NCBI GenBank assembly: GCA_947487765.1 | Contig: CANKXO010000003.1 | Coordinates: 592,345 to 656,344, forward strand | Direction: 5' to 3' | Length of the DNA: 64,000 bases | DNA from: an uncultured Pseudomonadales bacterium | GTDB taxonomy: Bacteria; Pseudomonadota; Gammaproteobacteria; Pseudomonadales; Cellvibrionaceae | Shown: positions 26,342-36,461 of the stretch, in pieces | Layout of the letters: every line of letters begins with the position of its first letter | Numbering within the stretch: position 1 is the stretch's first letter | Translations under genes and position numbers: made by a program | The notes under the pieces: model-generated | What the model was told of the DNA's origin: nothing | What the model saw: only the letters and a program-made list of their open reading frames with translations | Databases searched by the model: none

Positions 26342-26343
26342 GC

Positions 26344-26958
26344 ATGTCAGCCTTTCCATCTAAAATTGTACTCGCCAGCAACAATGCAGGAAAGCTGCGA
26401 GAATTTACTGATATGTTTTCTTCTGCTGGAATCAATATCGTTCCGCAAGGTGAGTTTAATGTCGAAGATGCTATTGAAGACGGCCTTAGCTTTGTTGAAA
26501 ATGCCATTATTAAAGCACGGCATGCCTGTAAAAAAACGCAACTACCTGCCATTGCAGACGACTCCGGCCTTGAAATTGATGCACTCAATGGAGAGCCAGG
26601 TATTTACTCTGCACGCTACTCTGGTCAACACGGCAACGATAAAGCCCATAATGCACTTGTATTAAAAAAGATGGCTGAGTTACCACAAGACCAACGCACT
26701 GCTCGTTTTCAATGCGTTTTGGCTTTTATGCGCCATGAAAATGACCCCACCCCTTTAGTTTGTCAGGCAAGTTGGGACGGTTATATTTTAGAAGAAGAAC
26801 GTGGTATCAATGGCTTCGGTTATGACCCGATATTTTGGGTACCCGAAAAAAACTGCAGTTCTGCCGAATTAAGCAAAGACGTTAAAAATGCAATGAGCCA
26901 TCGTGGCAAAGCATTAGCACTTTTGCTATCCGCTTTTAAGGAAAGATACGGTCTGTGA
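26344..26958 (+). CDS. rdgB: Non-canonical purine NTP pyrophosphatase RdgB/HAM1
   Basis: 204 aa. IVLASNNAGKLREF is the substrate-binding motif; ADDSGLEIDALNGEPGIYSARYSG carries the metal-binding acidic residues; GINGFGYDPIFWVPE and MSHRGKAL complete the signature. It hydrolyses ITP, dITP and XTP to monophosphates, protecting DNA. The stop overlaps the hemW start (GTGA). Confidence 0.97.
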   Translation: MSAFPSKIVLASNNAGKLREFTDMFSSAGINIVPQGEFNVEDAIEDGLSFVENAIIKARHACKKTQLPAIADDSGLEIDALNGEPGIYSARYSGQHGNDKAHNALVLKKMAELPQDQRTARFQCVLAFMRHENDPTPLVCQASWDGYILEEERGINGFGYDPIFWVPEKNCSSAELSKDVKNAMSHRGKALALLLSAFKERYGL

Positions 26959-28124
26959 GCAATATCACGAATCGTACACCATTCACTTTACCACCCCTTT
27001 CACTTTATATTCATATTCCCTGGTGTGTTAAAAAATGCCCCTACTGTGATTTTAATTCTCATACTAGCAATGATATACCTGAACAACACTACCTTGAGGC
27101 ACTTAAGCAAGATTTAACTCAAGACAACCATTGGATACAGAACCGAAAGCTACACAGTATTTTTTTTGGTGGTGGAACACCCAGCTTGTTTTCAGCGAAG
27201 GCGATTGCCTCCATCTTAAATACTGCGGAACAAACTATTGGTTTCGAACCAGAAATAGAAATTACCCTAGAAGCTAACCCCGGAACATTTGAGCAGCAAA
27301 AATTCAGCGATTTTTTTTCTGCCGGCGTTAACCGATTGTCTATTGGCGTTCAAAGTTTTCAAGAAAAACACCTACAAAAACTCGGGCGTATACATAGCAG
27401 CCATGATGCTGCTAATGCAGTAAAAATGGCGCAGCAGGCTGGTTTTAATAATATCAATATAGATCTTATGCATGGCCTGCCAGATCAAACCATTAGAGAA
27501 GCAAATGGCGACCTTGAAGCTGCGATTAGCTTAAATTCTCAACATATTTCATGGTATCAGCTGACAATAGAGCCGAACACCATATTTTATCGGCAACCAC
27601 CTCCATTACCTGCCGATGAATTGTTGGCAGACATTCAGGATAATGGACAGCAATTATTAGCCAATAACGGTTATCAACAATACGAAGTCTCTGCTTTTTC
27701 TCAAGCGAACCATCAATCCAGGCACAATACCAACTATTGGTCATTTGGCGACTATATTGGTATTGGCGCAGGTGCTCATGGGAAATTCACCGATATTCAG
27801 CAACAAAAAATTCTACGCCGTCAGAAAACACGCTTACCAGAGCATTACCTTAACTATGATAATGCGCCTTCTTTTAAAGAAACTGAAACCAGTATAGAAG
27901 AATTGCCGCTGGAGTTTTTAATGAATACTTTACGACTGAATCAGGGCGTACCCGTACAATACTTTGAAGAACGTACAGGCTTATCACTAGGCACTATCGA
28001 ACAACCCTTGGAAAAACTTGTCCGACAAGGGTTACTTGAAGAAACATCCACGTATTTAAAAACAACTGACCTTGGGCAGCGATTTTTAAATACTATTCTT
28101 TCTCAGTTTATGGAAAGCGAATGA
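26955..28124 (+). CDS. hemW: Radical SAM heme chaperone HemW
   Basis: 389 aa from GTG overlapping the rdgB stop. The radical SAM cluster is CVKKCPYCDFNSH (CX3CX2C) near residues 24-35; FFGGGTPSLF, ITLEANPGTFE, SIGVQSFQ, NIDLMHGLPDQT and GIGAGAHGK are family motifs. HemW (formerly HemN-like) handles heme for insertion into respiratory enzymes and is not coproporphyrinogen dehydrogenase. The final ATGA overlaps the next gene. Confidence 0.95.
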   Translation: MSNITNRTPFTLPPLSLYIHIPWCVKKCPYCDFNSHTSNDIPEQHYLEALKQDLTQDNHWIQNRKLHSIFFGGGTPSLFSAKAIASILNTAEQTIGFEPEIEITLEANPGTFEQQKFSDFFSAGVNRLSIGVQSFQEKHLQKLGRIHSSHDAANAVKMAQQAGFNNINIDLMHGLPDQTIREANGDLEAAISLNSQHISWYQLTIEPNTIFYRQPPPLPADELLADIQDNGQQLLANNGYQQYEVSAFSQANHQSRHNTNYWSFGDYIGIGAGAHGKFTDIQQQKILRRQKTRLPEHYLNYDNAPSFKETETSIEELPLEFLMNTLRLNQGVPVQYFEERTGLSLGTIEQPLEKLVRQGLLEETSTYLKTTDLGQRFLNTILSQFMESE

Positions 28125-28984
28125 TCAGACAACTCTGCCTTGTATCGCTAGCACTAACAGCTTTTGCTGCGAACTCAATTTTGTGTCGCTATGCATTATA
28201 TGGCGAAAGTGGTAATGGCGGCTGGATTGACCCTGCAAGCTTTACAGCCATTCGCCTTTTTTCTGGTGCGATCACACTAGTGCTACTGGTATTTATTTTT
28301 CAACGGGGACTATCCAAACCAGCCAGGCAAAACTACTTAGGCGCTATCTTTTTACTGATCTATGCAGTTACGTTTTCCTTCGCCTATATTTCACTAGATA
28401 CTGCCACTGGGGCATTAATTTTATTTGGTACAGTACAGCTGTTGATGATTACCTTCTCGCTGATCAAAGGCCAACGCTTAAATAAGCGAGAGTGGATAGG
28501 TTTTAGTATTGCTTGCTGTGGATTTTTATTCCTGACATTACCCCATGTTTCTGCGCCATCATGGAGTGGATTGTTATTAATGGTTATCTCTGGTTTCGGC
28601 TGGGCTTTTTATACACTGAACGGAAAAGGTAGCACTCAACCATTAATGGATACTGCACTGAACTTTTCTCTCGCAATTATCCCAGCTCTACTGCCCGTTA
28701 TTGTTTTGATAGCTATCGATACTGAATTACAACTCAGTACCAATGGAATTTTATTTGCGGTAGCTTCCGGAGCACTGGCGTCGGGTATTGGTTATGCTAT
28801 CTGGTATGCGGTGCTACCTTCGATTACAACCACCCAAGCTGCAACATCACAGTTACTGGTTCCGATTATTGCTGGAATTGGAGGTATACTATTATTACAA
28901 GAACCATTGAGTTCTTCTTTATTGATTTCAGGCTTATTAATTTTGGGTGGAGTTTACCTAGTTGTGAATAAAAAACCTGTATAG
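28121..28984 (+). CDS. EamA/DMT-family transporter
   Basis: 287 aa with about ten hydrophobic segments arranged as two EamA repeats (FTAIRLFSGAITLVLLVFI and the C-terminal ILLLQEPLSSSLLISGLLILG). Drug/metabolite transporters export small metabolites across the inner membrane; the substrate cannot be predicted. It overlaps the hemW stop by 4 nt, the last gene of the metX-metW-DUF4426-rdgB-hemW run, and is convergent with the APC permease. Confidence 0.88.
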   Translation: MIRQLCLVSLALTAFAANSILCRYALYGESGNGGWIDPASFTAIRLFSGAITLVLLVFIFQRGLSKPARQNYLGAIFLLIYAVTFSFAYISLDTATGALILFGTVQLLMITFSLIKGQRLNKREWIGFSIACCGFLFLTLPHVSAPSWSGLLLMVISGFGWAFYTLNGKGSTQPLMDTALNFSLAIIPALLPVIVLIAIDTELQLSTNGILFAVASGALASGIGYAIWYAVLPSITTTQAATSQLLVPIIAGIGGILLLQEPLSSSLLISGLLILGGVYLVVNKKPV

Positions 28985-28998
28985 AAGAATTAACTTGT

Positions 28999-30204
28999 TT
29001 AATGGAGTAGTTGTATTATCAGCAAAAGCATCGACATAATAACACCCAGTACCGGCACCCATATATACACTTGAAAACCAGAATAGCTATCGCGTCTTTT
29101 AAAAACAATCAATGCGATATTAATTAAGGTAAACAAACATAAGATTATAGTACTCGTTAGCTGGGCCAGAACTGCCAATGGAAATGTTAATGTAAAAAGC
29201 AAAATCAGCAAACTAATAAATATTGTTGCAATAACAGGGGTTTGTGTACGTGCATTAATCACCGATAAAAATTGCAACGTTGGTGACGACTGAGTAATCC
29301 CATAAACTACACGCGGAGCCATTAATAATTGAACAATGGCTCCATTTAAAATAGCTATCAAACTAATCACGCTTAATAAAGGCGCAGGAAACCAGTCAGA
29401 CCCAGAGACAATGGTTGTTAAGGGTGCAGTACTATTGGCTAGGGCGTCCATCGGAACAGCAACAACAGCTACGAATGCGATAATAATATAAATTATTGTC
29501 GCCGCACAGGTAGCAATAATAATCGCTTTAGGTAACGCATTGGAGGCATCCTTCACTTCTTCAGCCATATTGACCATATCTTCAAAGCCAATAAACGCAT
29601 AGAAAGCAAGAAACGCGGCTGCAGAAATGCCTATCCAAGATGGCGCAGGCAAGCCTTGCCACCAACGCTGCCAGTTTGCTTCCACTGTTAATGATTCTGC
29701 CGACACCAGCACAACTAATAACAAGCCCACCAACTCTAAAATAGTTACAGTAACCGCGACACCAACGGACTGCTTAACCCCGCTACAGGCGAGTAAACAC
29801 ATCAGTGTTATTGCCACCGTAATGACAACGACATCCACACCACCAAATAAGGTAATAAAGTAACCAGCAAAACCTTTTAACAATGTCGATGCTGAAACTA
29901 GACCCGTTAACACTACCGACCAACCCACTAATTGCGTTAGCCATGGTTGCTTAAAAGCCTCTTGCACATACACCGCCTCGCCAGCACTGCGAGGGTAACG
30001 CCCCACTAACTCCGCATACGACAAGCCCGTAAAACTGGCAATGGCGGCTGCAATTACAAATGACAGCGGTGCCCATGCACCAGCCTCAGCCACTATTTCA
30101 CCGATTAATACATAAATGCCCGCACCAATAATCGTTCCTAAACCATAGAAAACCATGGCACTAAGCGATAAGGTACGCTTCAAACGGGGTTGAGTCTTAG
30201 GCAT
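28999..30204 (-). CDS. APC-family amino acid permease
   Basis: 401 aa from ATG at 30204 (frame open to 30255 through a TTG). About twelve membrane segments; GTIIGAGIYVLIGEI in TM1 is the unwound substrate-binding helix of APC transporters, and FLAFYAFIGFEDMVNMAEEVKDASNALPKAI in TM6-loop 6 is typical. Probable proton-coupled amino acid uptake in the inner membrane; specificity unknown. Convergent with the DMT transporter. Confidence 0.88.
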   Translation of the reverse strand: MPKTQPRLKRTLSLSAMVFYGLGTIIGAGIYVLIGEIVAEAGAWAPLSFVIAAAIASFTGLSYAELVGRYPRSAGEAVYVQEAFKQPWLTQLVGWSVVLTGLVSASTLLKGFAGYFITLFGGVDVVVITVAITLMCLLACSGVKQSVGVAVTVTILELVGLLLVVLVSAESLTVEANWQRWWQGLPAPSWIGISAAAFLAFYAFIGFEDMVNMAEEVKDASNALPKAIIIATCAATIIYIIIAFVAVVAVPMDALANSTAPLTTIVSGSDWFPAPLLSVISLIAILNGAIVQLLMAPRVVYGITQSSPTLQFLSVINARTQTPVIATIFISLLILLFTLTFPLAVLAQLTSTIILCLFTLINIALIVFKRRDSYSGFQVYIWVPVLGVIMSMLLLIIQLLH

Positions 30205-30381
30205 AGAAATAGAACCGTTATTGATATATCGATCATTAAGTTGTTTCAATGGCAATCACTATAACGCTTCTTTTATGATTAACAATTGAGCATTTTATTA
30301 AATAGCGTTATGGTTGATTTATATCAACATTAATTAGTTAATTTAAGCGACAAAAAGAGACCGGGGCATAAAGGGCATTAT

Positions 30382-30801
30382 TTGATTGCTCCGGCTAAAA
30401 ATATGCCACTAAAGAAATATCTTGGAGTATTAGAAGACCTTGGTTTAGATAAATTTCGCTTAGGCGAGTTATTATTAAGGAGTTATCAAATGCAACCAAG
30501 TAATACCTTAAAAATTGAAAGTCTTGATAAGGGATGGCAAGATAAAGACAATGTGTTATTACATGCTTGTTTTCAATTATTGAAAGACTGCGTGGAAAAG
30601 GAGAATCTATTAGCTGGCCACATTGATTGGAATGCGGACGAAAAGCATCAGAAAGTTAAGTTGGAATTAGAAAAGCTTTACGCATGGTGGTTAAAAAGAC
30701 TAGAAAAAGAAGATCAGTGTGGCTTGAATAAGCAACAATACGAAGAAGATGATCGTATGCTTCATCAACTCATCGATATAAGATGGGCGCTTTGGACATA
30801 A
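30382..30801 (+). CDS. Conserved hypothetical protein
   Basis: 139 aa from TTG at 30382, which has AAGGG six bases upstream; an ATG at 30403 is an alternative. Helical and charged, with no signal peptide or membrane segment; the central part repeats Lys/Glu/Leu-rich helices (KVKLELEKLYAWWLKRLEKED) and the C-terminus is Asp/Trp rich. I recognise no domain. The next gene starts 10 nt later on the same strand, so they may form a pair. Confidence 0.6.
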   Translation: MIAPAKNMPLKKYLGVLEDLGLDKFRLGELLLRSYQMQPSNTLKIESLDKGWQDKDNVLLHACFQLLKDCVEKENLLAGHIDWNADEKHQKVKLELEKLYAWWLKRLEKEDQCGLNKQQYEEDDRMLHQLIDIRWALWT

Positions 30802-30811
30802 CCTTTAAATT

Positions 30812-31051
30812 ATGAATTGCCCTAATTGCCAAACCCTGCTTAAGAAAAAACGATGGGTTACCAATAGCCTTTTTGGCGACTGGATATTTTTTGAGATAAT
30901 AGCTTATATTTTATTAATACCGCTAATATTATCTGGCATAGTAGGTTGGTTAAATTTCGGTTGTATCTTTTTTGCAATAATTATTATGAGCTGGGGAAAA
31001 CGCTGGTACAAATGCAAAAATTGTGGGTTTTCAACATCAATGAAAAATTAG
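30812..31051 (+). CDS. Small zinc-ribbon membrane protein
   Basis: 79 aa. An N-terminal CPNCQ pair and a C-terminal CKNCG pair could bind one zinc and bracket two hydrophobic segments (about 27-46 and 48-64). The arrangement is that of small membrane proteins with a split zinc ribbon at the cytosolic face. Function unknown. No terminator visible; the 168-nt gap to lysE-like holds an AT-rich tract. Confidence 0.6.
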   Translation: MNCPNCQTLLKKKRWVTNSLFGDWIFFEIIAYILLIPLILSGIVGWLNFGCIFFAIIIMSWGKRWYKCKNCGFSTSMKN

Positions 31052-31218
31052 ACTAACCTATTAAAAATTACTGAACCACGCTTAATATTGCTTCTTATTT
31101 TAACAAAAAATTTAAACGATAGTCTCTAAAGATAAAGAAATAAGCACAACCAACACAACAGCAAGTTACACCAGAACGTTTCAACTATCATGAAAATAAC
31201 TTAATAGTAAGGAAACCA

Positions 31219-31860
31219 ATGAATATTGATCTTACACTTTACCTACCAGAATTAATTTCTGTCAGTATTATTGCTATCTTTATGGCAATCAGCCCCGGTG
31301 CTGATTTTGTTATGGTGACGAGAAATAGTGTTTTCTATAGCCGCACCGCAGGGTTATTTTCCTCTTTGGGTATTAGCTTAGCTATTTGGATTCATGTTGC
31401 TTATTCTATTGCTGGCTTGGCGCTTATCATTTCCAAATCGATTGTTTTATTTTCTATTATTAAATATTTAGGCGCTTTCTATCTAATTTATATTGGCTGG
31501 CAAACACTCCGCTCTCAATCAAAATTAAGTTCTTCTGAAAAGCCTGATAGTAATGAACTCTCTAATTTTTCAGCTTTTAAGATTGGGTTTATAACGAACG
31601 CTTTAAACCCAAAAACAACCATTTTTTTCCTCAGTATATTTACACAAGTTGTTAACCCGGAAACACCTGTATGGATACAGGTAATCTACGGTTTAATTAT
31701 TTCATTAGCTCATTTAATATGGTTCGGCTTTATTTCTATTTTTTTAAGTCAACCGATACTCTTAAAGAAATTTAATGACTACAAAAACTCCATTGAAAAA
31801 GTTGTAGGCACACTATTAATAGGCCTAGGTCTTAAAGTCGCTGTCACCAATAACGCTTAG
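31219..31860 (+). CDS. LysE/RhtB-family exporter
   Basis: 213 aa with about six membrane segments and the family motif AISPGADFVMVTRNS near 24-38, followed by GLFSSLGISLAIWIHV and the conserved GFITNALNPKTTIFFL. Exports amino acids or related metabolites through the inner membrane. AAGGA lies six bases before ATG. A second LysE gene lies 630 nt downstream across a GFA gene. Confidence 0.88.
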   Translation: MNIDLTLYLPELISVSIIAIFMAISPGADFVMVTRNSVFYSRTAGLFSSLGISLAIWIHVAYSIAGLALIISKSIVLFSIIKYLGAFYLIYIGWQTLRSQSKLSSSEKPDSNELSNFSAFKIGFITNALNPKTTIFFLSIFTQVVNPETPVWIQVIYGLIISLAHLIWFGFISIFLSQPILLKKFNDYKNSIEKVVGTLLIGLGLKVAVTNNA

Positions 31861-31919
31861 TAAAAGATATACCATACCAATAGAGATAGTTTGTTAACTC
31901 ATAGTAAGGGGTTCCAAAA

Positions 31920-32351
31920 ATGACAAATGAGAACCGTATAACAACAGGTGGCTGCCTTTGTGGTGCGGTACGTTATGCAGTAAAAGGGCCCCTACGCGAT
32001 GTGGTTAACTGTCATTGTGATATGTGCCAGCGCCTGCATGGTAGCTTTGGCCCTCATTCTAAAGCACTCAAAGTTAATATCACTATTACTAATGATGATG
32101 GGCTTGCCTGGTATAAAACCTCCGATATTGCACAACGTGGCTTTTGTCGTAAATGTGGCTCCAGCCTTTTCTGGGAGCCTTTTGAACTAGATGCCACAGG
32201 CATTATTGCCGGCTCATTGGACAAACCTACTGGCCTGAAAACAATTGGACATATTTTTGTCAGTGAAAAATCGGACTTTTATGAAATTACTGACAGGCTA
32301 CCTCAATTTGAAGGCTCATCAAATGGTAAGTTGGCTGATGATTATAAATAG
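31920..32351 (+). CDS. GFA-domain (glutathione-dependent formaldehyde-activating-like) protein
   Basis: 143 aa zinc-binding GFA/CENP-V fold: GGCLCGAVRYAVKG near 12-25, NCHCDMCQRLHGSFG near 40-54 and FCRKCGSSLFWEP near 84-95 supply two Cys zinc sites. The family is named for spontaneous formaldehyde-glutathione chemistry, but most members have unknown substrates. AAGGGG lies before ATG. Sits between two LysE exporters, all in one direction. Confidence 0.88.
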   Translation: MTNENRITTGGCLCGAVRYAVKGPLRDVVNCHCDMCQRLHGSFGPHSKALKVNITITNDDGLAWYKTSDIAQRGFCRKCGSSLFWEPFELDATGIIAGSLDKPTGLKTIGHIFVSEKSDFYEITDRLPQFEGSSNGKLADDYK

Positions 32352-32486
32352 CATATTCAATCCTAGAAGCTAACAAGCACCTTAAACATCTATGACTTGA
32401 AGCGGAGAAAAGCTTTCTCTATGATGAATCAACCCTGATACACAGCAGCAGCAACATTTTAGGAAAACCCAATTTAGGAGAGCTCT

Positions 32487-33122
32487 ATGGATTTCGTTCA
32501 GATAACCGCATTCGCCTTAGTCGCTTTACTTCTGGTCGTATCTCCCGGCCCGAATGGCTTACTAATTGCCAAGACGGTACCAATATCAGGGAAAAGTGCT
32601 GGCTTTGCTAACGTGGCTGGTTTTCTAACAGCATTTTATGCCCACGGACTACTATCTATTTTGGGGATTTCAATTATCCTCACAAAATCGGCAGAAGCAT
32701 TTTTAGTTGTCAAAGTCTTAGGCGCTTTATATTTAACCTGGATTGGTGTTAAAGCATTAATCAGTGCATTTAAAAATACACCCATTGCTCAGCCTGTATC
32801 GCCCACTAAATCTAAAAAAACCTTGATCAAGGCATACATAGAAGGGTTTTTAACAAATGCACTCAACCCTAAAGTCTCTATGTTTTATCTTGCGGCCTTC
32901 CCTCAGTTCATTCCTAGTGGTGAGCATGCATTACTGTATGGGTTTATTCTCATTTCTGTTCATGCCTTGATGAATATGCTGTGGTTTAGCGGCATGGTCA
33001 TTCTCTTTTCACGACTGACGATTGTCAGTAAAAAATATATTTTTCAGAAAATACTAAAAGGCACAACTGGCCTTATTTTTATTGGCTTTGGAGCAAAACT
33101 TGTGACACTCCAAGCTGAATAA
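32487..33122 (+). CDS. LysE/RhtB-family exporter
   Basis: 211 aa, about six membrane segments. VVSPGPNGLLIAKTVPISGK near 20 and GFLTNALNPKVSMFYLAAF near 120 are the LysE signatures. It is a divergent paralogue of the exporter at 31219. ATG follows AGGAG closely. A 8-bp hairpin stands 19 nt after the stop. Confidence 0.88.
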   Translation: MDFVQITAFALVALLLVVSPGPNGLLIAKTVPISGKSAGFANVAGFLTAFYAHGLLSILGISIILTKSAEAFLVVKVLGALYLTWIGVKALISAFKNTPIAQPVSPTKSKKTLIKAYIEGFLTNALNPKVSMFYLAAFPQFIPSGEHALLYGFILISVHALMNMLWFSGMVILFSRLTIVSKKYIFQKILKGTTGLIFIGFGAKLVTLQAE

Positions 33123-33140
33123 TTATTTAAAAACTCGCCA

Positions 33141-33170
33141 TGTCCTAAGCGATTTTTTAGGACAACTCTT
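33141..33170 (+). terminator. Terminator between convergent lysE and ybbP
   Basis: TGTCCTAA (33141-33148) and TTAGGACA (33157-33164) form an 8-bp stem with an 8-nt loop, followed by CTCTTTT. Placed between convergent genes, so it may serve the LysE gene. Confidence 0.6.
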
Positions 33171-33184
33171 TTAAAATAATTTCC

Positions 33185-35689
33185 TTAGAACAATTCTCTT
33201 AGAACAATATTTGGTGGAACCGAAATCGCTTTACGACAGGAAATAACGCCGAGTAAACCAATTAAACCAGCACCCAATAGTGGGCCGGCTAGCCAAAGTT
33301 CGTAATGTGGTTTCAGCGGCCCTTCAAAGACCATAAATTGCAAGCCCAGTAGTAATACTTCTGAACCTATTACCCCTATTGCCCCGGCAATAAACCCCAG
33401 TGTTGCGAACTCCATCGCTAAACTGCTGAGAATTAATTGACGACCACTCCCTAAAGCTCTTAACAATCCAGTCTCTTGCATTCGATTAGTCATACTCGCA
33501 TTAACCGCTGCGATCAAGACCATCACACCACCCAGTAAAACTAACCAAAGCATCAGCTCAACACCTTTACTGACTTGATTAACGATAGTTCGAATACGCT
33601 CGATGATACGGTCAACTTCGATCACAACTACTGTCGGATAATTTTTTAATAAGGTATTCACTAGCATTTTTTGATCCGTAGGAATAAATACACTGGTCAA
33701 AAAATTCGCGGTATAGGTATCCAAGGCTCCAGGAGAAAATAAGAAATAAAAATTAGGTGTCATCGCATTCCAGTCAACCGTGCGTATACTAGCCACTTCT
33801 GCTTTCAACTCTAAGCCGCCAAGGCTAAAGGTAACGACATCGCCTAAAGCTAAACCAATTTCTCCCGCCTCTTCTGCTTCGACTGAGACACCAGGTAAAT
33901 TTTTTGTTCCTTTCCAGCTATCCCACCATTGGCCATCAACTATTTTATTATCCGGCGCCAAAGTATCTGACCAACTTAAATTCAGTTCTCGCCGCAAGGC
34001 ATTCGAACGCTGCCGATCTTGCTCTGTAAATTTAATTGTATTTTTCTCTGTTAGTCGCCCTAGAACCATCGGGTACATAGGGCTTGGTGTTAATGTACTA
34101 TCAGTGAATATTTTTTCAATGGGTTCTATTTCATAAGGCGCTATATTTAAAATAAAATGATTAGGTGCATTTTCTGGCAACTGCAGTCGCCACTCTTCAA
34201 TTAAATTACTCCGAATGGCATACAACACCATCAGTAACATCAATGCACAGGCAAAAACTAATATTTGCGTAATGCTTTGTGTACGGTAGCGTTCTAAATT
34301 AGATAATGCCAAACGCCAAAAACTTCCGGCCTTACTGCCCAACTGATGGGTATAGTGCAATAGGCCCCAGGCAATGAATGCGCCCAGTAATATTACCATC
34401 GCAAACCCACTGACAATTGACAGGGTAATAAACGAATCGCCGCTATAAAACCAGATTAACAGTACAATCGCACCTATGCCCAATACACCTTTCACCCATA
34501 GAGCTACCGTATTAACTGCTAACTCACGGCGTAGTACTTTAAGTGGCGAGACTTTAGGCAAATGCCACAAGGGCGGTAGAGCAAAACACAATAAACACAA
34601 CAAGCCTGTTACAAAACCCATGGCATAAGCGGTCCATGATGCAGCGATAAGCTCAATGCTAAAAAAGGATAATATTGTTTTGGCAATCAGTGTTTGAATT
34701 AGCTCTCCAATAAACACGCCACTCAATGAAGCGATGATGCCGAGCATCAACAACTGCGTGAAATACAATTGTCGAACCAAAAAAGCGCTGGCGCCCAAGC
34801 TTTTTAATAAAGCGACTTGATCAACATGACGATGAGCAAATTGTTGTGCTGCAATGGCGATGGCAACACTTGCCAGCAATACCCCAATTACTGCAGCTAG
34901 CATTAAGAAGCTTGAGCCTCGATCAAGTGCAGAGCTAATACTGCGTTGTGAATTTTTAATCGTAATAAGACGATAATGATCTCCCAGCTGCGGTTTTACC
35001 CATTGCTCAAAGTCATTTAAGTTGTGTTCTTCACCAGAAAGTAACCACCGATATGTCACTCGACTGCCTGGCTGAATAACGCCGGTTTCGGCCAAATCTT
35101 GTTGATTCATTAAAACTCGTGGTCCAAAAGCTGAAAAACCATTATTAGAATCGGGTTCACGAATCACAACTTGAGAAATTAAAAAATCCTGATTACCGAC
35201 AGAAAGCTGATCACCAATGGCTAGATTCATTAATGGCAATAAGCGAGAATCAACCCAGACTTCGCCACTCGCAGGTACAGTATTTGCGATACGAATATCC
35301 TCACCTAGTGCGAAAGGAATGTCACTTATGGCCAGTGTTCCACGTAGTGGGTATTTATCGCCTACGGCTTTGACCGATGCCAAATGCATTTCATCACCAG
35401 CGAATATCATCGAGCTGAATTCTGTTACTGTTGTTTGTTGTAACGAAAATTTTTGAGGCTCTAACTGCCAATCTTTAGGAATGTCAAAGCGGCCAGCGAT
35501 AACACGGTCAGCACCTAAATAAGTATTACTCTGTCGAAGAAGAGATTGATCTAAACGGCTAGAGAATATAGCAATCGCACTCACAACAGCTACCGCAAGT
35601 GCTAACGCAATTGCCAGTATTTTTAACTCTCCACTACGCCAGTTACGCCAAAGCAGTCGCCATGATAATGCTAATTTTAATTGCTGCAT
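33185..35689 (-). CDS. ybbP: FtsX-like ABC transporter permease YbbP
   Basis: 834 aa. Ten-segment architecture: an N-terminal helix (about 22-43), a periplasmic domain (50-250), two FtsX-type bundles (VIGVLLASVAIAIAAQQFAHRH; VLLGGVMVLIAAVNASMTNRMQETGLLRALG) and a further core. The final LRELF end is common in the family. Probably acts in lipid or lipoprotein handling with the YbbA ATPase upstream. The role remains unproven. Confidence 0.88.
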   Translation of the reverse strand: MQQLKLALSWRLLWRNWRSGELKILAIALALAVAVVSAIAIFSSRLDQSLLRQSNTYLGADRVIAGRFDIPKDWQLEPQKFSLQQTTVTEFSSMIFAGDEMHLASVKAVGDKYPLRGTLAISDIPFALGEDIRIANTVPASGEVWVDSRLLPLMNLAIGDQLSVGNQDFLISQVVIREPDSNNGFSAFGPRVLMNQQDLAETGVIQPGSRVTYRWLLSGEEHNLNDFEQWVKPQLGDHYRLITIKNSQRSISSALDRGSSFLMLAAVIGVLLASVAIAIAAQQFAHRHVDQVALLKSLGASAFLVRQLYFTQLLMLGIIASLSGVFIGELIQTLIAKTILSFFSIELIAASWTAYAMGFVTGLLCLLCFALPPLWHLPKVSPLKVLRRELAVNTVALWVKGVLGIGAIVLLIWFYSGDSFITLSIVSGFAMVILLGAFIAWGLLHYTHQLGSKAGSFWRLALSNLERYRTQSITQILVFACALMLLMVLYAIRSNLIEEWRLQLPENAPNHFILNIAPYEIEPIEKIFTDSTLTPSPMYPMVLGRLTEKNTIKFTEQDRQRSNALRRELNLSWSDTLAPDNKIVDGQWWDSWKGTKNLPGVSVEAEEAGEIGLALGDVVTFSLGGLELKAEVASIRTVDWNAMTPNFYFLFSPGALDTYTANFLTSVFIPTDQKMLVNTLLKNYPTVVVIEVDRIIERIRTIVNQVSKGVELMLWLVLLGGVMVLIAAVNASMTNRMQETGLLRALGSGRQLILSSLAMEFATLGFIAGAIGVIGSEVLLLGLQFMVFEGPLKPHYELWLAGPLLGAGLIGLLGVISCRKAISVPPNIVLRELF

Positions 35690-35771
35690 GTATTTTATTC
35701 TGCCACTTAAATAATGTATGAATCGTAAGGAGTCTTATGTACAACTCTTGAACATGGTGTATTTGAAACAA

Positions 35772-36461
35772 TTATTCTAAAACATGTGATGAGGGTGCAC
35801 TGTCACTAACTATCTTCCCTGCCTCTAGAGTGACTTGCCTTAAACAGCGCTGCGCCAACCTCATTTCATGGGTCACCAATATCAGTGTTGTTCCTTGGGA
35901 TTGATTTAATTGAAATAGTAGTTCGATCACTTTTGCGCCTGTTGTTGTGTCCAAATTACCGGTAGGCTCATCGGCAAAAAGTACATCAGGTTCACTCGCA
36001 AACGCACGCGCAATGGCGACACGTTGTTGCTCCCCTCCAGAAAGCTGTTTGGGGTAGTGACGCAAACGGTGTGACAAACCAACGCGCTCTAGATAATCGG
36101 TGGCTTTTTTCTCTGCATCAGTCACGCCATGTAACTCTAATGGCAACATCACATTTTCAATCGTATTCAAGCCTGGCAATAACTGAAAAGACTGAAAGAC
36201 AAAACCAACACTGGCAGCGCGCACAGCTGCTCGCCCTTCTTCTCCCATTATTGTTAAATCTTTATTGGCCAATACCACCTTTCCTGATGAGGGGATATCA
36301 AGCCCGGCTAAAATGCCTAGCAAAGTCGATTTACCTGAGCCAGATGCGCCAACAATTGCGAGGCTTTCTCCGGCATCAACCTTAAGATTAATCGAATCCA
36401 GAATGGTCAATATACCCTCAGCGGTATCAACCGATTTTGTTAATTGTGATGCTTCAATCAT
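35772..36461 (-). CDS. ybbA: ABC transporter ATPase YbbA
   Basis: 229 aa from ATG at 36461 ([16 protein letters not shown]); the frame extends upstream to 36596 but the family begins here. Walker [13 protein letters not shown] near 42, signature [15 protein letters not shown] near 143, Walker [13 protein letters not shown] near 164. LolD/MacB-like. It lies upstream of ybbP and divergent from tesA, the arrangement also known in E. coli. Confidence 0.93.
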   Translation of the reverse strand: MIEASQLTKSVDTAEGILTILDSINLKVDAGESLAIVGASGSGKSTLLGILAGLDIPSSGKVVLANKDLTIMGEEGRAAVRAASVGFVFQSFQLLPGLNTIENVMLPLELHGVTDAEKKATDYLERVGLSHRLRHYPKQLSGGEQQRVAIARAFASEPDVLFADEPTGNLDTTTGAKVIELLFQLNQSQGTTLILVTHEMRLAQRCLRQVTLEAGKIVSDSAPSSHVLE

